This document shows, in pieces, positions 11,701 through 23,700 of a DNA stretch of 64,000 nt (positions within the stretch are counted from its first letter, which is position 1; each line of letters begins with the position of its first letter). The DNA is taken from contig OX411545.1 in assembly GCA_948146395.1 (NCBI GenBank), positions 23,701,526 to 23,765,525 on the forward strand. Reading direction: 5' to 3'. The notes below the pieces were generated by a model, which did not search any database, was not told the origin of the DNA, and saw only the letters and a list, made by a program, of their open reading frames with translations. The DNA comes from Fragum whitleyi (lineage: Eukaryota; Mollusca; Bivalvia; Cardiida; Cardiidae). The translations under genes and the position numbers were made by a program.

Positions 11701-14700
11701 CTTAGGTATGCATTAGATTTATTTCTGTCACGATGAAATTTGTGTTAACCCTTATAATACTGTTCATTTTATATAATTACGGCTGTATACAAAGCTTTGG
11801 CAGACAGCCTAGATTTATATCAGCCTGCACAGACAGGCAATCTGAAGTAAATAAGGGCGGAAAAGTTGTGCCCAACATGGGACTCGAACCCATTACACCA
11901 GGAATACTAGCATGGCGCTCTGAGCTAGCTGGGCACCTGGTCATGAGTCTACCTAGGGTTTTCATTAGCAAAGAATATCTATATGGAAAATGAAGTTTCA
12001 CACAATTTTCACGAAAATCCTGTGTTGTCGTTAAACTTTTCTTTTGAATCTGGTGGCAGCGCACATTCTTTTTCGACATATGTCACCCTGCATTGGATGA
12101 ATAATCATGAATTTGGGATGAGCAGTTGGGGGTTCAGAGAGAATGTTGTGGTAGACTAGTGGGAGAAATACCAGGTAATCATGGTTAATTTCTCCAGCCT
12201 CTGCAAAATGACTGTAAAATTGTAATGAAGGACATTAAACCTTTCCTGTTCAATCCCTGGTTTTTACGTCCCTAAGATTTTGTAATTTAGAAAATATTGT
12301 GAAAAAAGAAGAGATTGCTTCTGAAAAGCAATTTCTTCTTTTTCCACACTATTTTCTACCCTACTGAATGGTTATTTTTTCAAATAAATCCACTTTACAT
12401 TTTCGTCTGCAAAACCTTTGAATTTGGACAGGTCCAAAATTTTCTAAAACAGGAAAGGGTTAAGTCCCATTCAAACAAACAAATCTTATCTTTTATTTCA
12501 GGACCTTGTGAAAAAATCCATGATGACCATCTTAGAAAAGAGTAAGTATGTTTTGAGAGATCACATACAAAGGTCTTCTCTACTCACCCCTTGTCATGCT
12601 CAATAAAAACCTTCGAAAAATTGCATTAAAATCAAAATATTTAAAGTACTAAAAACCAATAATGTGGGCAATCTATTTTTTTGATAATCAATTTCATAAC
12701 AAACTCTGTCTTGATAAGGGACAAACATGTGGTTTAGAACAAGATCAGACTGCGCATATGTGCAAACTGATCTTTGTCTATACCATCTTTTTGACAGGAA
12801 TAATCCAGGTTCAGTATGACAAGGGTTTAAATAATTGTTTGGCCCTCTAGCTACAATTTAAATGTTTCATGGGTATTGCAGTAGGCCTGAAAATAAATTA
12901 AAACATTCCTGATATATCAAAGTTCTTGCTTGCATCTAGTTGAAGTATTGATGCCCTGTTATAAGGTCATCTGATCACAACATGCAATGTGAGCTTGCAT
13001 TGGCATGCCTACCACTAACACACAATGGTGAATTATCATAACATTGAAACTAAAGCTTAGTTAAATTGTTGTTACAATGTCATGATCCTTCATTCAATGA
13101 TATATATTTGATGATATCATTTTATAACACATGTGTGTACTGAGCGTTTCATCAACAATTCCTTTGTTAGCACTCTAGGGGCCACTATGTTAGTTTAATT
13201 TACATGGAACTTGGGCAAAATTATTGCCTCAACACAAGGATGAACTCTATCAAAAATGGGAATATTCTATTGTAAAAGATGGGGAAAAGAGGCCTTCTTT
13301 ACAATTTCTTTGTTAGCACTCTAGGGCTCCACCCTTCATGAAACTTTTTAAGAATGTCTTGTATGAAGGGATTTGGATTGAGCCTATTGAAAAGGAAATG
13401 TTTTATGGAAACATTGGAAAAAGAGGCATTGATGACTATTTTATCATGTCCCCACATTGAAATATCAAGGACATATTGGTAGTTCCCTACAAGTGAAGCC
13501 CAAGGCAACTTTAGGATTGCACTCTCTCTGTCCATCTGTTAATCTGTGAGTCTAGTTCTCCAGGTTTTTAGCTCCACTGGACAAAGTCCATCAGAACTAT
13601 TGTAGTGGCCTGGTGAATGTCATTAGTGAGTGTGTCCATCTGTCTGACAGTTAACATTTTCTAACATCTTCTCTGAAACTACTGGGCAGAACTCGAACAA
13701 ATTTCACACTTCTTTCAGATATCTTCATTTATCTGTGATTGGGTTGATAAATTTGCTCTACAGGATGTTGTGTTACCAAAAAATGATCCCATATAAGATA
13801 GAATGTTAACAAATCTTCTCTGAAACTGCTAATTAGAATTCAAACAAACTGCACAGGAATGAATCTTGGGAAATGTTCTTTCAGATTTCTCTGTTAATTT
13901 CTAATCAGGTTGATAACATGAGCTCTATGGGATGTCACATCATGGAAAAAGGTCACATATGATGAAATATAAGAAAGTATTCTTTTCTGAAAATACTTTT
14001 CAGAATTCAACCAAACTTCATAGAAATTATTCTTAGGACATGCTTTTTCAGATTTATTTGTAAAATTCTGATCAGGTTGATAACATGGCTCTTCTGGCTT
14101 TTGTGCCACCAAAAGTTGGTTCCTTATGATGATGAGAAAAAATCTTCTTTTCTTAAGCTACAGATCAGAATTCAACCGAAGTTCACAGGTATAAAACTTA
14201 GGACATGCTCTTCCAGATTTCTGTGTACAAATCTGATAGGGCTAATAACATGGACTCTTCTGATTGTGGGGTCACTGAAATAAGGTCCCATATGATGAAA
14301 TATAAAATATCTTCTTCGTGTAACCTACTGGTCAGAGTTCAACCAAACTGCACAAGAATGATCCTTAGGACATTGCTGTATCAACTTTGTTTGATTTTGG
14401 GTGATATGATGCTGCGTCATGGAAAAGGGGGCCTTTGTGATGCAACATATCTTGTGATCACAAGCTGTACATTTATTGACAGATTTTTGTGAAATAAAGT
14501 GTTACAAATCCATGTACACTTCACTTATTCATACAGTGTGATGGGTATTTAGTTTCATACCTCCATGAAATCAACAAATGTTCTCTTCATCTCTTAAATG
14601 GTGAAATTCTGTGCATTGTTTTTAAAGGTACAAGAACAGCTCGAGATATGGAAAGTTGGGCTATGAGGAGGACTTTACCAGATACCTAGAGACATTGATA

Positions 14701-17700
14701 AATGATTGTGAGAAAAGGATAAGAAGAGGCCACCAGAGATTAGCTTTAAATAGTATGCAGGGATCGGTAAGTTTACTCTTTTCTTGCTGAATTTAAATTT
14801 TTGTTTCAAATAAATTGTGTACATTTTGAGAAGATTTAAACCAGTCTGACTCCAGTTTTTCCCACAATCATTAACCCTTTCCTGTTTTACAAAACTTTGG
14901 ACCTGTCCAAATTCAAAGGTTTTGCAAACGAAAATTTAAAGTGGATTTAAATAGAAAAATAACCATTCAGTAGGGTAGAAAATAGTGTGGAAAAAGAAGA
15001 AATTGCTTGTCAGAAGCAATTTCTTCTTTTTTCACAATGTTTTCTCAATCATAAAATTACAGGCACGTAAAAAGCAGGGATAAAACAGCAAAGGGTTAAT
15101 TTTTATTTAGAAAGCAGGAAGAGTAGACTAAGATCAGACTGCACATATGTGTAGGCTGATCATAGGCGGGTAATGTATTTTTGGAGGACATTTTACCGAC
15201 ATAGCCCAAGTCCACTCAGCTGTAATAGTGCGTAGCAGTGGTTACATTCCATTGCCTCTCTGTAGGTGCTGATAGTATCTGAGATCTTATGGAAATAAGA
15301 GTCCATTGACCCCTTGATGTGTTATGCTTGAGTAAAAATCAAACAAAAACAAAAAAAAAAAAAAAAAAAAAGAAAAAAAATTGTAAGTTGATTAAATTTC
15401 TCAGTTATTGATACATGTAATTGAACAATATTATGATAAAGGTATATCTGTAAACTAAGCTATATTTCTTTAAATTCTCCTCAATCTAAAGCCCAATTCT
15501 CTAACAATTTTAACGTTAGTTTGTGTATACTTTTAGTTGTTTCTTAATATTTTAGATGGGACAGAATCCAGCCACTCAGAAAGAAGAGAAGGTGCAAATG
15601 TTGACAGAGAGAATTAATGAGCTGGTACAACAGGTAATTGAGTAAATCTTTGTATAAACCATGTGTCATGCTGAATAAAAATCCTTGACAAAATTATATT
15701 AAGATCAAAGTGCTGAAATCTCTGTATTTCCTGATTGTCAGCATTTGATTATTAAAATATAATTTTGAAATTTTTCTGGTAAAAAATGAAAATCAGGGTG
15801 GTATAGACTAAGATCAGACTGCACATATATTCAGGCTTATCTTTATACGTACCTCCTGCCAAAGCAGGAATAATATTCCAGGTTTAGCATGACAAGGAAG
15901 AATCAAATATCAAACTGGATATGATGTTAATGAGTAATTATCAGGACTTTTCACTTGTCTCATCCATGTGTTGTGAATTCAAGATCATCTGCCAGGGTCA
16001 AGAAAATAGTATTTCTGGTGTCTGTTTGTCTACTACTACTTAGCTCCACTGGCCGAAGGCCAGCAATCTTATGTCATGGCAGAGTGTCCGTTGTGTGTCC
16101 GTCCGTCCCTGTGTGTGTAAACTTTTCTTTAAACATCTTCTCCTAAAACGATGGTTGGATTTTGACGAAACTTGGCAGATCCTTGGGTGACCCTCTTCTA
16201 AAGTTGTTTAAGAAATTAGGATTGACCCCCAAATATGGGTGTTGCAGGGCGGGGTATTTTTTATCCCCCGCCGTTTTCGGCGAGGGGATATAGTAATGGT
16301 CTCCGTCCGTCATTCCGTCATTCCGAGGTTCCGTCACTAAACTTGTCCGGAGCATATCTCCTAAAGTATAATAGCTATCAACTTGAAACTTTATGGGTGG
16401 ATAGATCTCATAGAGGAGAAGTGCAGTGCACAAGAACTACAACTCTTGTAGGGGTGTAACAATAGGTCGAACTATCGCTGTATCGTGATAGTTTACCTTG
16501 CAATAGTAATAGATCGATAGCATTTTTTCAAGTCAATAGATATCACAATAGTATTTCTGACTATCGATAGTTTATAATAGGTTGTTTTTTTTGTTTTTTT
16601 TTTTTTTTTGAAAATGGAAGTAGAACTAAGTGTAGTAGCAATGCTGCCTTTCTGCATATTTTTATCAGAGAATGAGGTCAAATCCAATTCTGTTTAAGGG
16701 AATATCTGTAATTAACTTATTTGATCATTTACTCACTATTAACAAGGTAAACAGGATCTTACAAGACCAATATAAAGTTACTGTCTAATAAAAGGTGGAC
16801 ACTTTAACATTGATTAATATCTATTTTTTCTGTAAAAATAACTATTGTGATAGTATTGCAATAGTTTTCTGACTATTGCAATACTATTCCAATAGCAACT
16901 TTACTATCGCAATACTATCGTGATACTAATTTTGAACTCAATAGTCACCCCTAAACTCTTGCTTGCATAATTTAGGAGTTATTGCCCTTTGTTATTTTTA
17001 CGACTTAGATTTTGTCCGGAGCATATCTCATAAAGTATAATAGCTATCAACTTGAAACTTTATGGGTGGATAGATCTCATAGAGGGGAAGTGCAGTGCAC
17101 AAGAACTACAACTCTTGCTTGCATAATTTTGGTGTAATTAGTCCCCTACCGGTGTTCACACCGGAGGGGACTATAGGTTTGCCCTCCGTCTGTCCGTCCG
17201 TCTGTCCGTCCGTCCGTCTGTCCGTCTGTCCGCTCAAATCTTGATCCCGCGATAACTTAATAACTAAGCAAGCGTTTTTGATGAAATTTGGTATATGACT
17301 AGATGGCAATGTGTAGATTATGCACATCATTTTATTTTTGTTTTTCGACTTAAATTGAGGTTGCTATGGTTACAGAAATAGTGAAAATATGGCCAAAAAA
17401 TTGGATCCTGCGATAACTTAATAACTAAGCAAGCTAGTTTGATGAGACTTGGTATATGACTATATGGCAATGTGTAGATTATGCACATCATTTTATTTTT
17501 GTTTTTAGACTAAAATTGTTGTTGCTATGGTTACGGAAATAGTGAAAATATGGCAGAAAATATTGGATCCTGCGATAAGTTAATAAGTAAGCAAGCTAAT
17601 TTGATTAGACTTGGTATATGACTAGATGGCAATGTGTAGATTATGCACATCATTTTATCTTTGTTCTTTGACAAAAAGTGTGGTTGCTATGGTAACGGAA

Positions 17701-20700
17701 ATAGTGAAAATATGGCAAAAAATGGATCCTGCAATAACTTAATAACTAAGAAAGCTAACTTGATGAAACCTGTTTTAAAATGTAAAAAAATTTATAAGCC
17801 ATGTTAGTCAGGGTGGTGATGCAGCAGTATTAATCACCTCCAGTGAAAGTTGTCATTTCTTACCAACAAGACTGAAGAAAAACATCTTGGATCAGACAAG
17901 GTAACTGTTATTGATACTATTTCTTGCATCTGTCTATTGCTTCCATGAATTGTATAGTGGGCACAGCAGAGACAACAACTCATGTAAGTCTTGTTTAACC
18001 CTTTAACAAGACCTGGTTATGACGTCCCTGATAGAATTGGCGTGGGAAAACATTGAGACAAACAAAGCCGGTAGGGGACTTATGCCCATGTCCAACATGG
18101 CTCTTGTTGTCCTTTGTTATTTTAAAGACTTAGATTTTGTTTGGGGTTAATCTCTTAAGCTTCAGTTTACTATCAAGCTTTCACGGCGGGGGATGGCCAT
18201 GTCCGACATGGCTCTTGTTCACTTTGAAATCTTAAAAATCTTTTCCTCCCAAATCATTGGGCCTATTTCAATGAAACTTGTTATAGATATTCCTTTGGTG
18301 ACTCTTTATATAAATTGTTCAAGAAATTTTGATTGGCCCATAAATATGGGCATGGCAGGGGGGAGGGGGGGGGGGGGGGGCTTATTTTGAGCCTGAAAAC
18401 TTTGAATGACATCTCTGCCTGAACCACTGGGCCAATTTCAATGAAACTTTACCAGAATGTTCCTTGGGTGATCCTGTTCTGAAATTGTTGGCGAAACTTT
18501 GATTGGCCTATAAATGTGAGAATGGCAGGGCAGGGCTTTTTTTGAGCCTGAAATCTTTGAACCACATCTATTCCTGAAACCATTGGACTGATTTCAATGA
18601 AGCTTTACTAGAATTTTCCTTTGGTGACCCTTTCCAAAATTCTTTTAGAAATTTTGATTGGCCCATAAATATGGGAGTAGCAAGGCGGGACTTATTTTGA
18701 TCCAAAAACTTTGAAAGACATCTCCTCCTGAACCACTTGGCCAATTTCAATGAAACTTTACAAGAATGTGCCTTGGCTGGCCTTTTTAAAAGATGTTCGC
18801 AAAATTTTAATAGTTCCATAAATATGGGTGTTGCAGAGAAGGCTTTTTTTTTTTGAGCCCAAAATATTTGAACTACATCTCCAAAATCAACGGGCTTATT
18901 TCAATGAAACTTTACCAGAATATTCCTTGGGTGACCCTTTTCAAAAATTGCTTGTAAAATCTTGATTAGCCCATAGATATGGGTGTGGCAGGGCTGGAAA
19001 TCTTTGAAAAACATCTCCTCCTGAACCAAATGTTTTAATAAGATGGTTAAAGGGATGCAGGTTCATGGTGATTGAGTATTTTGGTGCAATGTGGGCCAGA
19101 CCCATTTAATCATTATAAAATAGTTCTGAAGAGATTTTAAAGTGTTGTTTTCATTCAAAGTAAGCTTTATTTGATGGAAATCTAAAATATTTAAGCCAGT
19201 GGAGCAATACAGGCCCTCTGGGGCCTCTTGTTTAACCTTTGAACTGCACATTTTCATTTGATTTCAACCCTATTTATGTGACAAAGCTGTTATTTGGCAT
19301 GCAGCTAGAAAGTATAATAACCAACTAATGGAGGGTCCTTTCATGATATGAATTTGAGCTTATTTGCTGAATTAACATTATGAAGGTCATGGTCAAATTA
19401 ATCATTCTAACACCATTCAAGTTGCAATAATGTATTATAGAATTAATTCATGTTTTTGAGGGCGGTAACATTTGCAGAGATCTGAAAAATGGTTTAACGC
19501 CCAAGTGCGAAGCAAATGTTTATGCCCGAAAAACGTGAATTGACACTATTATTGCATAAAATAAAAAAGTAGATAAGAGTATAAATTTAAAGAGAAATGG
19601 CGGATTAATTTCATTGAAATAATTTAAAACTAGTTACAAAGCTACAATTATGCTGGGAAAATTGCGTCATGCATTACGTCCATTTTGTATTACGAACGTT
19701 GCTTGACAAATTTATGAACGTCTTTAGGTAAGCTCTCCAATAATGTTGGACATGAATGAGTTTCATGCATTTTCGAATCAATGTGTACAGTCTTCTAGAT
19801 CTAACTTTTGTAGTATTTTAAACAGAATACAAACAATTTTCTTTTGGGACAAACTAATATGGCAGAAAAAGTATAAGAATCATTGAAATTGATTAAAGTG
19901 TATGAGCCCAAATCGAGGATATTTGAGTAAAAAAAAACTGAGCATTAAACTTAACCTTGCCAATATCTTCAAGCCTATTCAAGATACAAAGCTAATATTT
20001 GGCATGATGATAGATCTCAATGATCCGCATCCGCTGGTACCAAAGTCAAGGTCATGTGACAAGGTCAAGGTCATCTGTCAAGGTCAAACTTTGACAAAAC
20101 TTAACCTGAAAACTTAACTTTGCCAATATCTTTAAGCCTATTCAAGATACAAAGCTAATATTTGGCATGATGATAGATCTCAATGATCCGCATCGGCTGG
20201 TACCAAAGTCAAGGTCATGTGACAAGGTCAAGGTCATCTGTCAAGGTTAAACTTTGAAAAAAAATGCCGTGTCGGGGGCATTCGTGTTTCACAAACACAT
20301 CTTGTTTAAAATGTTGTTTTAAATGAAGAAAATTCTGGAAACCAGCATTTTCTTCAATAAAAAAAATGTTTTCTATCTTTTCTCATAAACATTAGAATAT
20401 CTGATCTCTTAGATTTATATAGTACTATTCCAGGATTTACCTTGGTATTCACTTGCCCACAAGTGTTCGAGAAAAATGTACTTATCGGAAGTAGAAAAGC
20501 CCATGTGGGACATGGGAATTCCACATTCCCTGTCCAAGGTCAAAATAATTGAAATAACAACTTTAACATTGGTAATATTTTTCAGTACTGAGGTTAAGAT
20601 CAAATAATAGCTGTTGGTTTAGGAATGCATGTTTAAAATTCACCTTGCCAAATCCCAGTTTTTAGCTCCACTGGCCGAAGGCCAGCGAGCTATTGTCATG

Positions 20701-23700
20701 GCGGGGTGTCCGTCGTGCGTGCATGCATAAACTTTTCTTTAAACATCTTCTCCTCCTAAACCAATAGGTGGATTTTGACCAAACTTGGCCATAATGTTCC
20801 TTGGGTGACCCTCTTTTAAAATTGTTCAAAAAATTTGGATTAACCCCCAAATATGGGCGTGGCAGGGCGGGACTTATTTTGACCCTGAAATCTTTGAACA
20901 ACATCTCCTGAACCATTGGGCTGATTTCAATGAAACTTTACCAGAATGTTCCTTGGGTGACCCTCATCTAAAGTTGTTCAAGAAATTTGGATTGGATGAA
21001 ATCCACTGGATCAATAAAATTCAGGTGAGCGGTTTAGGGCCATTCTTTTCCTCTTGTTTTAAAGTGATATCTAAATACAGTCAAACCTGTCTTAGCGGCC
21101 ACCTGTATTCAGCAAGCAACCTGTCTTAAGCAAGCGGCCACCAAGTTCCCAAATAAACAAACTGCACTGAAATTGACCTGTATTAAGCAAGCACCTGTCT
21201 TAAGCAAGCACTTTTTGAATGTCCCTTTGGTGCTTGCTTAAGACAGGTTTGACTGTAGTTTTATTCATTTTGATTTTACATTTTGGTTAAATAGGTTCAT
21301 TCCGTCATAAGTCAGTTTCAACTTGGAAAAAGAAGGAATTCCTTCTGAATGCTGTAAACTTTCATTACCTTCTATTTTCAAGATCTCTCTTTCAAATTTC
21401 TAGATTTTTAAGCCAGTGGAGCAGGGCCTCTTGTATTTAATTTTTAGCTCACCTGAGCACGAAGTGCTCATGTGAGCTATTGTGATCACCTTTCATCCGG
21501 CGTCCGTCCGTCGGTCGTCCGGTGGTCGGTTGTCGTCTGGCGTCCGTCAACAATTTCTTTAAACGACATCTCCTCCTAAACTACTTGGCCAATTTACACC
21601 AAATTTTACAGAAATGTTGCTTAGGTGGTCCCCTTCAAAAATAGCTAAAAGAATTGAAATCCATGAAAAACTCGGGTTGCTATGGCAACAAACAGTGAAA
21701 TTTTAGGAAAATCTTTAAAATTCTTCTTCTTCTCAACCAGTAGTCCTACAGACTTAAAACTTGGCATAAATGATCATTTCATAGACCTGAATTAAAATAG
21801 CTAAAATCATATCTTTTGGGCCACCAGGTGCGGAGCACCAGGGGGGAGGGGGTAGTACTTTGGGTAAATTTTGTAATCTTTAATCTTCTTCTTCTTTGGA
21901 ACCAGGAGCCCTACAGACTTGAAAATTGGCATGGATGATCAGCTCATAGCCCTGAATAAAAATAGCTAAAACCATATCTGTTGGGCTGCCAGGTGCATAG
22001 CACCAGGGGGGAGGGGGTAGTACTTTTGTGAAAATTTTGTAATCTTTAACCTTCTTCTTCTGATGAACTAGGAGCCTGACAGATTTGAATATTGGCATGG
22101 ATGATCAGCATATGGACCTTTATAAAAATAGCTAGAACCATGACTGTAGATTCACCAGGTGCGGAGCACCAGGGGGGAGAGGGTAGTACTTTTGTGAAAA
22201 TTTTGTAATCTTTAACCTTCTTCTTCTTCTGAACCACAAGCCCTACAGACTTGAAAATTGGCATGGATGATCAGCTCATAGCCCTGAATAAAAATAGCTA
22301 AAACCATATCTGTTGGGCTGCCAGGTGCATAGCACCAGGGGGGAGGGGGTAGTACTTTTGTGAAAATTTTGTAATCTTTAACCTTCTTCTTCTGATGAAC
22401 TAGGAGCCTGACAGATTTGAATATTGGCATGGATGATCAGCATATGGACCTTTATAAAAATAGCTAGAACCATGACTGTAGATTCACCAGGTGCGGAGCA
22501 CCAGGGGGGAGAGGGTAGTACTTTTGTGAAAATTATGTAATCTTTAACCTTCTTCTGAACCACAAGCCCTACAGACTTGAAAATTGGCATGGAGGATCAG
22601 CTCATAGACGTTAATAAAAATAGCTAAAATCATGACTGTTATGCCACCAGGGGCGGAGCACCAGGGGGGAGAGGGTAGTACTTTTGTGAAAATTTTGTAA
22701 TCTTTAACCTTCATCTTCTAATGAACCAGGAGCCCTACAGACTTCAATATTTGCATGGATGATAAGCATATGGATCATAAATAAAATAGCTAAAAGCATG
22801 AATGTAGGGCCACCAGATGCGGAGCATTAGGGGGAGGGGGTAGTACTTTGGATCAATTTTGAAATCTTTAACCTTATTCTTCTCCTGGATCAGGAACCCT
22901 ACAGACTTGAAAATTGTAATGGGTGATCAATATATTGACATTAATAAAAATAGCTAAAATCATGACTGTAGGGTCACCAGGTGCTGAGTGTCTTGGGGAG
23001 GGGGTAGTACTTTGGATCATTTTTGAAATCTTTAAACTTCTTCTAATGAACCAGGAGTCCTACAGGCTTGAAAATTGGTATGAATGATCAGCATATGGAC
23101 ATTAATTGAATTAGCTAAAAACATGACTGTAGATTCACCAGGTGCAGAGCATCTTGGGGGAGGGGGAGTGCTTTGTTGAGAATTTTGAATCCCTACAGCC
23201 TTTATATTTGACATGGATTGATCAACTCATTAAAGAAAACTTTGAAAGTCTCAGACTCAGCCTGTATATCTGGCATAGATTAGCTGATCACAGACCTTTT
23301 ATGAAAAAAAGCTTAAATAAATAATGACCAGGGGAGGAGCAGAGGGGGGGGGGAGGATTATTTCAAATGTTATCTGATTGAATAAGTGAAAATCTCTTTT
23401 TCTGTGGTTGCATGGACATACCTAGGTAATGAAGCTTTTTTCTCAGGTGAGCAACCCAGGGCCAATGGCCCTCTTGTTGTGATGCAGAATAAAATCTTGG
23501 GATTTAAATCATGACTTAATTGTGAGTCCGTATTTCTTTTAAATATACAGGGAAAAGACTAGCAGGGGCCCCTAGATTTTGTGCTGGGCCCCTAGATTTT
23601 TTGGAAAATTGCCACACCTCTAATGACGAATATTGAAGCCTGGGCCCCTAAGTTAAAACTCTGAGTCGTTTTCCCTGAAGTACAATTTTCAAACTATTCT

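Larger units (their letters stand above)
16263..18218 (+). mobile_element. Family E Helentron/HINE-like element (ATCCCCCGCCG type), nested
   Basis: Left end ATCCCCCGCCGTTTTCGGCG and inverted CGGCGGGGGAT at 18184-18194, then the hairpin GCCATGTCCGACATGGC and CTCTTGT. It is inserted into the family B element between T and T without duplication. Two tandem body units carry GTCCGGAGCATATCTC. It is itself split by a hAT MITE (16449-16953) and a family D element (17140-18107). Confidence 0.75.
16042..19231 (+). mobile_element. Family B Helentron/HINE-like element carrying nested insertions
   Basis: Starts AGCTCCACTGGCCGAAGG with a GTCC-rich stretch at about 16087-16108. It is interrupted at 16263-18218 by a family E element and resumes with CACTTTGAAATC at about 18220. 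The resumed part holds five or so tandem units (about 18240-19030) with CAATGAAACTTTACCAGAA and ATAAATATGGG. It ends with inverted CCAGTGGAGC (19196-19205), the hairpin GGCCCTCTGGGGCC and TCTTGT. It lies in LUC7L3 intron 5. Confidence 0.75.

Noticed and set aside
21880..23214. Row of 60-72-codon minus-strand frames beginning MPIFKSV, looking like a small gene family
   Set aside because: They recur every 166 bp, exactly the tandem-unit length of the family C element, and vary as the DNA repeat does. They are translations of the repeat; the same holds for 29306-30314.
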